Assembly (NCBI GenBank): GCA_020161145.1
Contig: JAIUPQ010000010.1
Coordinates: forward strand, 1 to 64,000
Length of the DNA stretch: 64,000 bases
DNA from: Pseudomonadota bacterium
Lineage (GTDB): Bacteria; Pseudomonadota; Gammaproteobacteria; Burkholderiales; Burkholderiaceae_C
Direction: 5' to 3'
Position numbers and translations under genes: made by a program. This document shows positions 1-8,934 of the stretch, one piece after another (position 1 is the stretch's first letter; each line of letters opens with the position of its first letter). The notes beneath the pieces were generated by a model. The model searched no databases. It was not told the origin of the DNA and saw only the letters and a list, made by a program, of their open reading frames with translations.

Positions 1-357
1 GTAGCCGGCGTCGCGGTAGGCGGCGCTGATGCGCTCGATGGCGGCGCGCAGCTCGGTCAGCGTCAGCGCCTGGCCGACGGCCGGGGCCAGCAGCGCCTGC
101 AGCTGGGCCTCGGGCAGGGCCAGGGCGCCAGCGTCTTCGATGACAAAGCCGCGCACGGCCACGCGCCGGCCGTCGTCAGGCCTGGTTGCCACCGCGGGGC
201 TGGCCAGCGCAGGCACGGCCGGCTGCACCACCGGCGGCGGCTGCAGCTGGCGCTGCTGCTGCAGCAGGCTGCCAGGGTCGGGTACTTCCGCTGCCTGGGC
301 GCCCAGACCCAGGCCCAGGCCCAGGCAGGTCAGCCAGAGGAAAACCAATGCACGCAT
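1..357 (-). CDS. ShlB/FhaC/HecB-family two-partner secretion transporter, N-terminal part
   Basis: This frame is open from an ATG at 357 to the left edge of the window, so only about 119 residues are visible. The protein starts MRALVFLWLTCLGLGLGLGA, a typical signal peptide with a likely cut near AQA-AEV. A Gln/Pro-rich linker follows (LLQQQRQLQPPP) and then the start of a POTRA-like domain (VRGFVIEDAGALALPEAQLQ, then a helix ending ISAAYRDAGY). That order is characteristic of TpsB outer-membrane transporters, which export one large TpsA partner across the outer membrane. A GGGAG ribosome-binding site lies 7 bases before the ATG. The beta-barrel and the partner gene are off-window, so the family call rests on the leader and POTRA start only. 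Confidence 0.7.
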   Translation of the reverse strand, partial: MRALVFLWLTCLGLGLGLGAQAAEVPDPGSLLQQQRQLQPPPVVQPAVPALASPAVATRPDDGRRVAVRGFVIEDAGALALPEAQLQALLAPAVGQALTLTELRAAIERISAAYRDAGY

Positions 358-426
358 CACGCCACTCCCAATGGGGCTATCCAATGGGAATGAATTTCAC
401 CGGTAGATGCGAGGGGGCAATCGCCC

Positions 427-460
427 AAAAAACGGCATAAAGCGCCCGCCGGGGGGGCGC
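427..460 (-). terminator. Probable Rho-independent terminator after glmU
   Basis: Read on the minus strand just after the glmU stop, a 6-bp GC stem (442-447 with 455-460, 7-base loop) is followed by TTTATGCCG and then a run of six T (427-432). The T-run is about 9 bases from the stem, so the terminator is imperfect. Confidence 0.45.
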
Positions 461-471
461 CTAAGCGGGCC

Positions 472-1836
472 TCAGGTTTTCTTCTGCGGCCGCTTCCAGT
501 GGGCAAAACTGGTCTGGGGCGCGCGCGTCAGCGTGAGCTGGCCGGCGGGCGCGGGGCGCGTCAGCGTGGAGCCGCCGCCCACGGTGGCGCCATCGCCCAG
601 TTTGATGGGGGCCACCAGCACGCAGTTGGAGCCCACCAGCACGTCGGCACCGATCTCGGTGCGGTGCTTGTTCACGCCGTCGTAGTTGGCGGTGATGCTG
701 CCGGCGCCGAAGTTGCTGCGCTCGCCCACGGTGGCATCGCCCAGGTAGGCCAGGTGGTTGGCCTTGGCGCCGCGCGCCAGCCGGCTGTTCTTGACCTCGA
801 CGAAGTTGCCGATGTGCACCTCGTCGGCCAGCTCGGCCCCGGGTCGCAGCCGGGCATAGGGGCCGATGCGGGCGTCGGCACCCACCTGCGCGCCGTCCAT
901 GTGGGTGTAGGCGGCCACCTGGGTGCCGGCGCCGATGCGCACGTTGCGCAGCACGCAATAGGGGCCGATGGCCACGCCGTCGGCCAGCTCGACCCGGCCC
1001 TCGAAGACGCAGCCCACGTCGATGTCCACGTCGGTGCCGCAGACCAGGGTGCCACGCAGGTCGAAGCGCGCCGGGTCGGCCAGGCGCACGCCGGCCTCCA
1101 TCAGTGCAGCGGCCTGGCGGGCTTGCAGGCGCCGCTCCAGCTCGGCCAGCTGGGCGGGGCTGTTGACGCCCAGCACCTCGGTTTCGCTGGCGGCCGGCGC
1201 GGCGACCACGGGCACACCGTCGGCCACAGCCAGCGCCACCACGTCGGTCAGGTAGTACTCGCCCTGGGCGTTGTCGTTGGTGAGCGCGGCCACCCAGCGT
1301 TTGAGCAGGGCGGTGGGGGCGGCCATCATGCCGGTGTAGACCTCGCGGATCTGGCGCTGCGCGGGGCTGGCGTCTTTTTGCTCGACGATGCCGGTGATGC
1401 CGCCCGCGGCATCGCGCAGGATGCGGCCGTAGCCGGTGGGGTCGGCCAGCTCCACCGTCAGCAGCGCCAGCCTGCTGCCGCCCGAGGCGGCCACCAGCGC
1501 GCGCGCGGTGGCGGCCTGGATCAGCGGGGTGTCGCCATTGAGCACCAGGGTGACGTCGGCGGTGTCGGCCAGCGCCGGGCTGGCCTCGCGCACGGCGTGG
1601 CCGGTGCCCAGTTGGGGTTGCTGGCGCACGCAGACGGCGCGCGGCCCCACATGGGTTTCGACTTGCGCGGCCTCATGGCCCGTGACGACGACGACGCGCT
1701 CGGGCGCCAGCGCGCCGGTGGCGTCCAGCACGTGGTCGAGCAGTGGCCGGCCGGCCAGCCGGTGCAACACCTTGGGTTTGGCCGAACGCATCCGCGTGCC
1801 CTTGCCCGCGGCCATGATGAGAACCTGCAATGCCAT
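472..1836 (-). CDS. glmU: Bifunctional GlmU: GlcNAc-1-P uridyltransferase / GlcN-1-P acetyltransferase
   Basis: GlmU makes UDP-GlcNAc, the cytoplasmic precursor of peptidoglycan and lipopolysaccharide, by acetylating glucosamine-1-phosphate and then coupling it to UTP. The 454 residues match the family length (E. coli 456). The N-terminal pyrophosphorylase domain has the nucleotide loop MAAGKGTRM at residues 8-16 and the LNGDTPL motif. From about residue 250 the hexapeptide left-handed beta-helix runs to the C-terminus, with [18 protein letters not shown] (acetyltransferase His) and [12 protein letters not shown]. It is the last gene of a minus-strand run after a DUF4136 lipoprotein (gap 38 bases), and a hairpin lies in that gap. 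Confidence 0.97.
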   Translation of the reverse strand: MALQVLIMAAGKGTRMRSAKPKVLHRLAGRPLLDHVLDATGALAPERVVVVTGHEAAQVETHVGPRAVCVRQQPQLGTGHAVREASPALADTADVTLVLNGDTPLIQAATARALVAASGGSRLALLTVELADPTGYGRILRDAAGGITGIVEQKDASPAQRQIREVYTGMMAAPTALLKRWVAALTNDNAQGEYYLTDVVALAVADGVPVVAAPAASETEVLGVNSPAQLAELERRLQARQAAALMEAGVRLADPARFDLRGTLVCGTDVDIDVGCVFEGRVELADGVAIGPYCVLRNVRIGAGTQVAAYTHMDGAQVGADARIGPYARLRPGAELADEVHIGNFVEVKNSRLARGAKANHLAYLGDATVGERSNFGAGSITANYDGVNKHRTEIGADVLVGSNCVLVAPIKLGDGATVGGGSTLTRPAPAGQLTLTRAPQTSFAHWKRPQKKT

Positions 1837-1840
1837 CGAT

Positions 1841-1864
1841 CGGCGCTCCGAAAGTGAAGCGCCG
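1841..1864 (-). other. Hairpin in the glmU 5' untranslated gap
   Basis: CGGCGCT (1841-1847) pairs perfectly with AGCGCCG (1858-1864) across a 10-base loop, between the lipoprotein stop and the glmU start on the minus strand. No T-run follows, so it is more likely an mRNA-processing or attenuating structure than an intrinsic terminator. It could also be chance in GC-rich DNA. Confidence 0.3.
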
Positions 1865-1874
1865 GATTATCGGA

Positions 1875-2510
1875 TCAAGGCAGTTGGACGGTGACCGTGT
1901 GCGGCTTGGACTGCACCTGCGGGAAGTCTTTGAGCGCGGCCCCGTAGAGCGCACCCAGCAAGGCGGTGCTGCCGCGCGTGACGCCGCTGGACTGGGCCCG
2001 GGCCTCGTAGACGGCCTGGCCGCTGGCGCGCTCGCGAATCAGCACGCCCACCTCGCGGCGGTAGTCGGTGGCGTCCATGGCCCAGGTGCCGCGCACGCCC
2101 CAGCCGGGGCCATAGCCGGGGCCGTAACCCCAGCCCCAACCGGGCTGGTACCAGCTCAGCGAACTCCAGCGCGGGCCCCAGGCGCCCCACCACATGGGGT
2201 CGTCCCAGGGGGCGCGCTGCTGGGCCGAGATGCGCGCGCCGATCTGCACGGTGTAGTCGGACGGGCTGCCCACGGGGGCGGGGGTGAAGCCGGCCTGCTC
2301 CAGCGCGCGGCTGGCGGCGTCTTCCAGCGCCAGTTGATCGGCATCGGCGTTTTGCTGCGAGGGCAGGCGCTCGATGGTGTAGCTGCCCGGGGCCTGGCCG
2401 GCGGGCCAGGTGCCAAAGGTGGAGACGTCGGCGCTGACGGTGTTGAGGCTGGCGCAGCCGGCCGCCAGGGTCAGTGCGGCCGTGGCCGCAAACAGGCGCA
2501 GATGTGTCAT
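1875..2510 (-). CDS. DUF4136-family lipoprotein
   Basis: The 211-residue product begins MTHLRLFAATAALTLAAGC, a lipoprotein signal peptide with lipobox LAAGC, so it should be lipidated on Cys-19 and sit in the envelope. The following region (SVSADV-type strand, then PSDYTVQIGARIS and a C-terminal ending HTVTVQLP) has the pattern of DUF4136 proteins. In the middle is a Trp/Gly/Tyr/Pro-rich stretch (roughly residues 105-140, including GWGYGPGYGPGW), a low-complexity insert often seen in this family. Function is unknown. The frame stays open upstream; I chose the ATG at 2510 because it alone gives the signal peptide. It lies 16 bases after ttcA on the same strand. Confidence 0.8.
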   Translation of the reverse strand: MTHLRLFAATAALTLAAGCASLNTVSADVSTFGTWPAGQAPGSYTIERLPSQQNADADQLALEDAASRALEQAGFTPAPVGSPSDYTVQIGARISAQQRAPWDDPMWWGAWGPRWSSLSWYQPGWGWGYGPGYGPGWGVRGTWAMDATDYRREVGVLIRERASGQAVYEARAQSSGVTRGSTALLGALYGAALKDFPQVQSKPHTVTVQLP

Positions 2511-2526
2511 GAGCGTGGCTCCAGGG

Positions 2527-3438
2527 TCATATCCAGCGAACGGTCTGCACCAAGGGCGCGTTGACGGGTGGCGCGGGCTCGGCGCAGGGCTCTTCGTCGA
2601 AGGCGATGTCGCCGTCGGCATCGGGCACGCCGGTGGCGCGCAGCGTCTCGAAGGGGTAATGGCGCTTGTCCAGCAGGTGCGACAGCGACAGGTTGCCCAT
2701 GGCGGTGAAGATGTTGTCGGTGCGCCCAGGATACTGCCGCTCCCACTCGCGCACCATGGCCTTGATCTGCACGCGCTGGAGGTTCTCCTGGTTGCCGCAC
2801 AGCGAGCACGGGATGATGGGGAACTGGCGGTGCGCGGCCCAGCGTTCCAGGTCTTGCTCGTCCACATAGGCCATGGGGCGGATGACGATGTGCTGGCCGT
2901 CGTCGCTGACCAGCTTGGGCGGCATGGTCTTCATCTTGCTGTTGAAGAACATGCTCATCAGGAGCGACACCACCATGTCGTCGCGGTGGTGGCCCAGCGC
3001 GATCTTGGTGGCGCCCAGCTCGCGCGCCACGCGGTAGAGGATGCCCCGGCGCAGCCGCGAGCACAGCGAGCACATGGTCTTGCCCTCGGGGATCTTGCTC
3101 TTGACGATGCTGTAGGTGTCTTGCGTCTCGATGTGGAAGGGCACGCCGCGCGAAGCCAGGTAGTCGGGCAGCACGTGGGCTGGAAAGCCTGGTTGCTTCT
3201 GGTCGAGGTTGACGGCGACCAGCTCAAAGTCGATGGGCGCGCGGTCGCGCAGGTGCAGCAGCACGTCCAGCATGCCGTAGCTGTCCTTGCCGCCCGAGAG
3301 GCAGACCATGACCTTGTCACCGGCCTCGATCATGTTGTAGTCGCCTATGGCCTGGCCCACCTGGCGGCGCAGCCGCTTGCGCAGCTTGTTGGTCTCGTAC
3401 ACGGCCTTTTTCTCGGCGGGGGTCAGCGGGGCGTTCAT
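2527..3438 (-). CDS. ttcA: tRNA 2-thiocytidine biosynthesis protein TtcA
   Basis: TtcA thiolates cytidine-32 of certain tRNAs, using ATP and a [4Fe-4S] cluster. The 303-residue protein has the PP-loop ATP motif SGGKDS at residues 48-53 and the two TtcA CxxC pairs, CSLCSR and [26 protein letters not shown], also typical of the family, lies between them. The ATG at 3438 begins [11 protein letters not shown] and overlaps the folB stop by four bases (ATGA), which fixes the start and implies translational coupling. The C-terminus carries a short acidic tail ([12 protein letters not shown]) common in betaproteobacterial copies. Confidence 0.96.
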   Translation of the reverse strand: MNAPLTPAEKKAVYETNKLRKRLRRQVGQAIGDYNMIEAGDKVMVCLSGGKDSYGMLDVLLHLRDRAPIDFELVAVNLDQKQPGFPAHVLPDYLASRGVPFHIETQDTYSIVKSKIPEGKTMCSLCSRLRRGILYRVARELGATKIALGHHRDDMVVSLLMSMFFNSKMKTMPPKLVSDDGQHIVIRPMAYVDEQDLERWAAHRQFPIIPCSLCGNQENLQRVQIKAMVREWERQYPGRTDNIFTAMGNLSLSHLLDKRHYPFETLRATGVPDADGDIAFDEEPCAEPAPPVNAPLVQTVRWI

Positions 3439-3806
3439 GGTTTCTCGCGGTAGGTCTCGACGCCCACGGCCGCGCAATCCGGGTAGACGTCGGGTTTGTC
3501 GGTCTGCACGCGCACGGCGCGCACCTGCGGGTGGGCCAGGATGGCGTCGGCCACGTCGTCGGCCAGCGTCTCTTGCAGATTGATGTGGCCCTGGGCCAGG
3601 CGCGTGGCGATGGCCGCGCGCACGAAGTCGTAGTCCACCACCTCGGCCAGGTCGTCGCCAGGGGCCGGCATGGCGCTCACCCACAAGTCCACGTTGACGC
3701 GCAGCCGCTGCGGCGCGGCGCGCTCGAAGTCGTGCACGCCGATGCGGGCCAGGACCTCGTGGTCGCGCAGGAAGAGCCGGCGCAGGGTGGGCGTGAGGGC
3801 CTTCAT
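3435..3806 (-). CDS. folB: Dihydroneopterin aldolase FolB
   Basis: FolB cleaves 7,8-dihydroneopterin to 6-hydroxymethyl-dihydropterin in tetrahydrofolate synthesis. The 123-residue length fits the family, as do [20 protein letters not shown] near the N-terminus, [11 protein letters not shown] in the middle and the [14 protein letters not shown] helix. The C-terminal [20 protein letters not shown] supplies the usual Lys region. The start overlaps the SDR stop by four bases (3803-3806) and the stop overlaps the ttcA start, so SDR-folB-ttcA form one coupled unit. The neighbouring pteridine-reductase-like SDR supports a pterin/folate role. Confidence 0.93.
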   Translation of the reverse strand: MKALTPTLRRLFLRDHEVLARIGVHDFERAAPQRLRVNVDLWVSAMPAPGDDLAEVVDYDFVRAAIATRLAQGHINLQETLADDVADAILAHPQVRAVRVQTDKPDVYPDCAAVGVETYREKP

Positions 3807-4600
3807 GCCGGGCGGGCCAGAAACCACACGTCGCGGCCCTGGGCCTGCAGGTGCTGGCCACCATCCACCAGCAGCGTGGTGCCGGTGATGGCCGGCGATT
3901 CCAGCGCAAAGCGCACGGTGCGGGCCACATCGGCCGGCGTGGAGGACGCGCCCAGCGGCGTCATGCGGTGGGCGTGGTCGAACTCGGCCTGGCTCATGCC
4001 GCCCGAGGGCAGCGTGACCCCCGGTGCCACCCCCACCAGCCGCACGCGCGGCGCCAGGGCCTGGGCCTGCAGCACCGTGGCCTCGCGCAGCGCGGCCTTG
4101 GACAAGGTGTAAGAAAAGTAGTCGGGGTTGGGATTCCACAGCTTCTGGTCCAGCAGGTTGACCACGCAGCCCTGGGCGTTGCGCTCGGCCAGGTGCGCGG
4201 CCAGTGTCTGCGCCAGCCGCACCGGTGCGGCCACGTTGACGCGCCAATGCGCGTGCATGGTCTGGGCGTTGGCGTCCAGCGCGGTGTCGTAGGTGAAGCG
4301 CGAGGCGTTGTTGACCACCGCATCCACCCGGCCCAGGGCCTGGACGACGCGCGCCAGCAGGCCGTCCACGGCCCGGTCATCGGCCAGGTCGGCCGCCAGC
4401 AAGGCCACGCGGGTGGCGTGCTGGCGGGCCAGCGTCTGAGCGGCCGCCTCGGCCTCGGGCGTGACCGCTCGCGTGTGCAGTGCCACCGCCCAGCCGGCGG
4501 CGGCCAACTCGGTGGCAATGGCGGCGCCCAATCGCCGCACACCGCCGGTCACCAGCACCACCGGGCGCGGGTTCCTAGAATGCACGGCATGATCCATCAT
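3803..4600 (-). CDS. SDR-family oxidoreductase, pteridine-reductase (FolM/PTR1) like
   Basis: This 265-residue protein is a classical short-chain dehydrogenase. The NADPH motif is TGGVRRLG (residues 18-25); the arginine-rich form (TGxxxRLG) and the NNAS-F motif (VVNNASRF) are typical of pteridine reductases. The active-site YxxxK is YTLSK in [12 protein letters not shown]. Known FolM/PTR1 enzymes reduce dihydropterins to tetrahydropterins. Overlap with folB supports a pterin substrate, but this is inferred from motif and context. Its start region (ATG ATG at 4600/4597, or GTG 4585) overlaps the start of the divergent methyltransferase gene, so the two 5' ends share sequence. Confidence 0.85.
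   Translation of the reverse strand: MMDHAVHSRNPRPVVLVTGGVRRLGAAIATELAAAGWAVALHTRAVTPEAEAAAQTLARQHATRVALLAADLADDRAVDGLLARVVQALGRVDAVVNNASRFTYDTALDANAQTMHAHWRVNVAAPVRLAQTLAAHLAERNAQGCVVNLLDQKLWNPNPDYFSYTLSKAALREATVLQAQALAPRVRLVGVAPGVTLPSGGMSQAEFDHAHRMTPLGASSTPADVARTVRFALESPAITGTTLLVDGGQHLQAQGRDVWFLARPA
4576..4581 (+). promoter_or_regulatory. Possible -10 element TAGAAT before the MidA-like gene
   Basis: TAGAAT lies 7 bases before the ATG at 4589 and overlaps the alternative ATG at 4580. There is no good -35; ACCAGC lies 19 bases upstream, and a similar ACCAGC-18-TAGAAT arrangement precedes icmF. If active, transcription would start at or next to the 4589 ATG, giving an almost leaderless mRNA. 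Confidence 0.3.
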
Positions 4601-5677
4601 CAGCCCGCCAGTGTAGCCAGCACCATCCGGGCGGCCACGGCGGCCGCTGGCGGCTGGCTGCCGTTCGCCGCATTCATGCAGCTGGCGCTGTACGCGCCCG
4701 AGGGCGGCTATTACACCCAGGCCGGCCGCGTGTTCGGGCGGCTGGCGGGTGACGGCAGCGACTTCATCACCGCGCCCGAGCTCTCGCCGCTGTTTGGCCA
4801 GACCCTGGCCGTGCAGATCGCGGAGGCGCTGGCCGCGACGCAGACGGCCTGCGTCTACGAGTTTGGCGCCGGCAGCGGCGCGCTGGCCGAGCAGTTGCTG
4901 GACGCGCTGCCGGCTGAGGTGCACTACGCCATCCTGGATGTCTCGGGCGCGCTGCGGGCGCGCCAGCAGCAGCGCCTGGCCCGCTTTGGCGCCCGGGTGC
5001 GGTGGCTGGATGCACTGCCGCCAGCCCTCGAGGGCGTGGTGGTGGCCAACGAGGTGCTGGACGCCATGCCGGTGACGCTGCTCCACTGGGACGGGGCGCA
5101 GTGGCTGGAGCGCGGCGTGGTGGTGGCCGGCGACGGTTTCGCCTTCGCCGACCGGCCCACGGCCTTGCGCCCACCGGTGGCCGAGGGTTTCGCGCCGGGC
5201 ACCACGGTGGAAATCCACCCCCAGGCCGAGGCCTTTGTGCGCACGCTGGCCGCGCACCTGCGCGCCGGGCGCGGGGCGGCCCTGCTGATCGACTACGGCT
5301 TTCCCGAGGCCGAGTACTACCACCCCCAGCGCACGGGCGGCACGCTGATGTGCCACCAGGGCCACCGGGCCGATGCCGACCCGCTGGTGGACGTGGGCGC
5401 CAAAGACATCACCGCCCACGTCAATTTCACGGGCGTGGCGCTGGCCGCCCAGGACGCCGGCCTGCCGGTGGTGGGCTACACCAGCCAGGCGCGCTTTTTG
5501 ATCAATTGCGGCCTCGTGGACCGCCTGGCCCAGGCCGACGCGCGTGGCCGGGCCGGCGCCCATGCGCTGATGGCCGAGCACGAGATGGGCGAGCTGTTCA
5601 AGGTGTTGATGCTGGCCACCGACGGCGCTTATGCACCGCTGGGGTTCGCCAGCGGCGACCGCATGCACCGACTGTGA
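4589..5677 (+). CDS. SAM-dependent methyltransferase, MidA/NDUFAF7 (COG1565) family
   Basis: The 362-residue protein matches the MidA/NDUFAF7 family: MALALYAP-like MQLALYAPEGGYYTQ, then FITAPELSPLFGQ, the SAM motif YEFGAGSGALAEQLL, VVVANEVLDAMPV, and LLIDYGFPEAEYYHPQR. The ending contains DITAHVNFTGVALAAQDAG. Mitochondrial NDUFAF7 methylates an arginine of a complex I subunit; bacterial targets are not settled. There is no strong ribosome-binding site before either candidate ATG (4580 or 4589). I prefer 4589 because 4580 overlaps a TAGAAT promoter-like sequence. The first bases overlap the divergent SDR gene. Confidence 0.88.
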   Translation: MIHHQPASVASTIRAATAAAGGWLPFAAFMQLALYAPEGGYYTQAGRVFGRLAGDGSDFITAPELSPLFGQTLAVQIAEALAATQTACVYEFGAGSGALAEQLLDALPAEVHYAILDVSGALRARQQQRLARFGARVRWLDALPPALEGVVVANEVLDAMPVTLLHWDGAQWLERGVVVAGDGFAFADRPTALRPPVAEGFAPGTTVEIHPQAEAFVRTLAAHLRAGRGAALLIDYGFPEAEYYHPQRTGGTLMCHQGHRADADPLVDVGAKDITAHVNFTGVALAAQDAGLPVVGYTSQARFLINCGLVDRLAQADARGRAGAHALMAEHEMGELFKVLMLATDGAYAPLGFASGDRMHRL

Positions 5678-5680
5678 GAT

Positions 5681-5758
5681 GAAAAAACCCCCACGCTCAC
5701 TGCGCTCGCTCCCCCCCAGGGGGGCTGTCAACACCTTCGGAACGGCCGGGCGGTGCTG
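5681..5758 (+). repeat. GC-rich palindromic intergenic repeat
   Basis: Between two plus-strand genes lies a run of AAAAAACCCCCACGC, a CTCACTGCGCTCGCT stretch, a tight CCCCCC-A-GGGGGG palindrome and GGAACGGCCGGGCGGTGC ending at the next ATG. Related arrangements (GC palindrome plus a CGGCCCGGCG core near a start codon) recur at 13200-13275, 18505-18640 and 33545-33668, so this looks like a dispersed repeat family. The inner palindrome could also help terminate transcription. Confidence 0.55.
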
Positions 5759-5760
5759 AC

Positions 5761-5952
5761 ATGCGCTGGATGCTCGTGCTGCTGCTGGTGTTCCTGCTGT
5801 TCAACCGGGCGGGCGACTGGCTGCGCAAGATCGGGCTGGGGCGGCTGCCGGGCGATCTGCGCTTTCGCCTGTTCGGGCGCGAGGTGTTCGTGCCGCTGAC
5901 CAGCTCGGTGGTGCTGGTGATGCTGGGCCTGGCCCTGAGCCAGCTCATTTGA
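5761..5952 (+). CDS. DUF2905 small membrane protein
   Basis: This 63-residue protein has an N-terminal membrane helix (MLVLLLVFLLFN), the conserved loop IGLGRLPGDLRFRLFGREVFVPL with the GRLPGD motif, and a second helix (SSVVLVMLGLALSQ). That is the full pattern of DUF2905, a family of two-helix inner-membrane proteins of unknown function. The gene begins at the end of the palindromic repeat and its stop lies within the ribosome-binding region of the next gene (AAGGAG at 5952-5957), so both are probably co-transcribed. Confidence 0.88.
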   Translation: MRWMLVLLLVFLLFNRAGDWLRKIGLGRLPGDLRFRLFGREVFVPLTSSVVLVMLGLALSQLI

Positions 5953-5965
5953 AGGAGTTGTCCGC

Positions 5966-7111
5966 TTGAACGTCACTCTCATCGGCGGCAGCGGCGCGCC
6001 CAACTACGGCGACGAGTTGATTGCGCTGGCCTGGCTGGAGTTTCTGCGCGACGTGGCCGGCCCGCGGCTGGAATCGCTGCAGGTGACCATGGACAACAAC
6101 AGCGCCAAGCGCAGCGCCGAGCAGTTCCAGGAGCGCTTCGGCGGGGTGCAGTTCCAGGCCGTGATCAAGCCGCACCGCATGCCGGACAAGGACGCGCCGC
6201 TGCTGGCCCATCTGCAGTACGGCCTGAGTTTTTACGACGGCGGCCATTGGCGCCACCACCAGCCGCTGGCCAGCGCGCTGGAGGCCTTGCAGGACAGCGA
6301 TCTGGTCCACCTCTACGGGGGTGGCTACATCAACACCCGGTTTTCGCCGCACAACGCCATGCTGTTGGGGCTGATGGCGGCCACCCAGCGCCAGTTCGGC
6401 GTGCGCCTGGCCGGCACCGGGCTGGGGCTGACGCCGCTGGACTTCGAGGCCGGCGCCGACACCCGGCTGCTGGCCCAGACCCTTGATGCCTTCGACGTGT
6501 TCGAGGTGCGCGACCGCCACAGCGCCCAGCGCCTGCGCGAGCTGGGCGTGGGCGATCGGACGCTGGTGCTGGGTCTGGACGACGCCTATCTGCGCCCGCT
6601 GCGGGTGCAGCCGGGGCCGCCCGCCCGGCGGCTGCACCTGTCGGCCTACCGCGCCGGCAACATCTTCGAGCAGCCCGCCGTGCGCGCGTGGCTGACGCGC
6701 GAGGCCCCGGGCTTCGACGAGGTCTGCTACTGGCTGTGCTGCCCCTATCTGGAGCGCGACATCGTGGCCGACCTGCAAACCCTGTGGCCGGCGCTGCGGG
6801 TGGTGGGGGTGCAGGAGCTGCTGTTCGAAGGCGTGCCCGTGCAGCGCGGCGACCACATGCTGACCATGCGCTACCACCCCCACCTGATGGCCGCCCGCGC
6901 CGGCGTGGGCGGCCAGTACGTGGCGCAGAACCTCTACTACCGGCACAAGCACGAGTCGGTGGTGATTGCCGGCTCGCGCCTGACGGCGCTGGACGTGCAG
7001 GGCGAGCCCTTGCCGCCGGGGGCGCGCAACCTGCCCTCGCAGGTGGATGACGAACGCTGGCAGGCGCGCAAGCTGGCGGTGGCGCGCCGCGTGTACCGAC
7101 TCGCTCCCTAG
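5966..7111 (+). CDS. Polysaccharide pyruvyl transferase family protein
   Basis: The 381-residue protein begins NVTLIGGSGAPNYGDELIAL, matching the GxxNxGDE signature of polysaccharide pyruvyl transferases, which add ketal-linked pyruvate from PEP to surface polysaccharides. LVHLYGGGYIN and the late TMRYHPHLMAARAGV motif (R-x-H) also fit. The start is TTG at 5966, chosen because AAGGAG ends 8 bases before it and the family signature begins at once. No sugar-biosynthesis genes lie nearby, so the polymer is unknown. The stop overlaps that of the convergent esterase inside a CCTAGG palindrome. Confidence 0.85.
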   Translation: MNVTLIGGSGAPNYGDELIALAWLEFLRDVAGPRLESLQVTMDNNSAKRSAEQFQERFGGVQFQAVIKPHRMPDKDAPLLAHLQYGLSFYDGGHWRHHQPLASALEALQDSDLVHLYGGGYINTRFSPHNAMLLGLMAATQRQFGVRLAGTGLGLTPLDFEAGADTRLLAQTLDAFDVFEVRDRHSAQRLRELGVGDRTLVLGLDDAYLRPLRVQPGPPARRLHLSAYRAGNIFEQPAVRAWLTREAPGFDEVCYWLCCPYLERDIVADLQTLWPALRVVGVQELLFEGVPVQRGDHMLTMRYHPHLMAARAGVGGQYVAQNLYYRHKHESVVIAGSRLTALDVQGEPLPPGARNLPSQVDDERWQARKLAVARRVYRLAP

Positions 7112-8028
7112 GCCGGCCGATCGATGAAGGCGGCAATGCGCGCCACGGCCTCGCGGCCCTCTGGCAGGGCGATGGCGTGAAGCTGAAAGTCGTGCCACAG
7201 ACCGGCCCATTCCTGCCACGCGACGACGCCGCCGGCTGATTCGAGCGCGGCATGCAGCCGGGCCGCGTCGGTCGCGAGTTGTTCGACGCTGGACGACTGG
7301 ATCAGCACCGGCGGGAGTCCTTTGAGCGACGCATGGATGGGCGACACCAGCGGCTGGGCATAGCGATCTGGCGTGACGTAGCCGTCGCGCACCTCGCGCA
7401 TCCAGGCCACATGCAACAACGCATCGGACGCGTCGGCCGGCAGCTGGGTGAGCGACCAGTCGACGCTGGGCGAAATCAGCACGATGGACTCGGGCAGCGA
7501 CGCACCCGCATCGCGCCGCGCGAGCGCGAGCGTCAGCGCCAGATGGCCGCCGGCGGAGTCGCCCGCGAAGACCATGCGCCGCACATCGACGCCCTGGCGC
7601 TCCAGGTCTTGCACCGCGCGCGTGGCGTCCTCCAGCTGTGCCGGGTACGGGTGCTCCGGCGCCAGCCGATAGCGCGGCACGTAGACCGTGCGCCGACTGG
7701 CACGCGCGATGCACATGGTGAGGCTGCGATGGCTCTCGGGCGAGCAGACGGTATAGCCCCCGCCGTGGAAATAGACGATGCAGGCCTCGGCGTCGCCGAG
7801 GTCTCGGGGCACATGCCGGTCGCCCATCGCATCGCCGATGCGGATCTGCTGCGTCACGACATGTGGCGGCCTGGCCACCATCCAGCGCAGGCTCCCCGCG
7901 AGCAGGCGCTGCAGGGCCAATGGGAAAGGCGCCCCCATGAAGGGCCGGTACAGCCACCGGATCTGTGCCCGGGTGAGCCGCGCCGCGAGCGACGGACCCC
8001 GCGGCGTTGTGATTCTCTCGATCGACAT
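7108..8028 (-). CDS. Alpha/beta-hydrolase, HSL-type esterase/lipase
   Basis: The 306-residue protein has the hormone-sensitive-lipase oxyanion motif HGGGYT, the nucleophile elbow GDSAGG and a C-terminal His in LWHDFQLHA. The usual acidic member of the triad (D in the DxL motif) would fall in SSSVEQLATDAARL, where Glu or Asp could serve. It should hydrolyse short acyl esters or amides; the substrate cannot be read. AGGAG lies 8 bases before the ATG at 8028. It follows rarD by 24 bases on the same strand, at the end of the slt-cca-ABM-rarD run, and converges on the pyruvyl transferase gene. Confidence 0.88.
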   Translation of the reverse strand: MSIERITTPRGPSLAARLTRAQIRWLYRPFMGAPFPLALQRLLAGSLRWMVARPPHVVTQQIRIGDAMGDRHVPRDLGDAEACIVYFHGGGYTVCSPESHRSLTMCIARASRRTVYVPRYRLAPEHPYPAQLEDATRAVQDLERQGVDVRRMVFAGDSAGGHLALTLALARRDAGASLPESIVLISPSVDWSLTQLPADASDALLHVAWMREVRDGYVTPDRYAQPLVSPIHASLKGLPPVLIQSSSVEQLATDAARLHAALESAGGVVAWQEWAGLWHDFQLHAIALPEGREAVARIAAFIDRPA

Positions 8029-8052
8029 CTAGCCGTCTCCTGCCGCACCGCC

Positions 8053-8934
8053 CTACCGGCGGCGCAACCCATCCAGCGTGTACAGCAGCAGCGCCGCCCA
8101 GATCAGCCCAAAGCCGGCCAGCCGCGCCGTGTCGATGGGCTCGTGGTACAGCCCCACGCCCAGCGCAAAGACGATGCTGGGCGCGATGTATTGCATCAAC
8201 CCCAGCGTGGTCAGCGTGATGCGCCGTGCACCGCTGGCAAACAGCAGCAGCGCCACCACCGTCAGCGGCCCCGAGGCCACCAGCCAGGCCAGTTGCACGG
8301 TATCGCCCTGCATGAAGGCGCCGCGGCCCTGCAGGCTCCACCATGCCAGTGCGGCTACGGCAGCCGGCGCCAGGCACAGCGTCTCCACCGCCAGGCCATC
8401 GAGCGCGCCCAGTCGCACCGTCTTGCGGGCCAGGCCGTAAAAGCCAAAGCTCAGCGCCAGCGCCAGCGCCACCCAGGGCCAATGCCCGGCGCTGAACGTC
8501 AGCCAGGCCACGCCCGTGGCCGCCACCGCCACCGCCACCCACTGCAGCGGCCGGGGCCGCTCGTGCAGCACCAGATAGCCCAGCGCCACGTTGACCAGCG
8601 GGTTGATGAAATAGCCCAGGCTGGCGTCCAGCACGTGGTCGTTCTGCACCGCCCAGACGTAGACCAGCCAGTTGAACGCCAGCAGCCCCGCCGACAGCGC
8701 ACAGCGCGCCAGCAGGCGCGGCTCGCGCAGCACGGCGGCCACCGCGCGCCAGCGGTTCAGCGCCAGCAGCAGCACCGCAATGAAGACCAGTGACCACACC
8801 GTGCGGTGGGCCACCACCTCCAGCGCCGGCACATTGGGCAGCTGCTTGAAGAAGATGGGAAAGGCGCCCCACAGCAGGTAGGCCCCGCCGGCCAGCAGCG
8901 CGCCGCGCCGGGCTTCGGTGTCAGCAGCGCTCAA
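8053..8934 (-). CDS. rarD: EamA-family transporter RarD
   Basis: This 293-residue membrane protein has about ten hydrophobic helices and RarD hallmarks: GAYLLWGAFPIFFKQL, EVVAHRTVWSL, NWLVYVWAVQNDHVLDASLGY, and the C-terminal GLMQYIAPSIVFALGVGLYHE. E. coli RarD has 296 residues. RarD is a drug/metabolite-superfamily permease of unclear natural substrate, linked by name to chloramphenicol sensitivity. The frame is open far upstream, but the TTG at 8934 overlaps the preceding stop by four bases (TTGA) and places the first helix correctly. Confidence 0.92.
   Translation of the reverse strand: MSAADTEARRGALLAGGAYLLWGAFPIFFKQLPNVPALEVVAHRTVWSLVFIAVLLLALNRWRAVAAVLREPRLLARCALSAGLLAFNWLVYVWAVQNDHVLDASLGYFINPLVNVALGYLVLHERPRPLQWVAVAVAATGVAWLTFSAGHWPWVALALALSFGFYGLARKTVRLGALDGLAVETLCLAPAAVAALAWWSLQGRGAFMQGDTVQLAWLVASGPLTVVALLLFASGARRITLTTLGLMQYIAPSIVFALGVGLYHEPIDTARLAGFGLIWAALLLYTLDGLRRR

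Noticed and set aside
2507..3073. Long open frames overlapping ttcA and many other genes on both strands
   Set aside because: They are antisense or out-of-frame shadows of high-GC genes, with Arg/Ala/Pro/Gly-rich low-complexity translations and no motifs.
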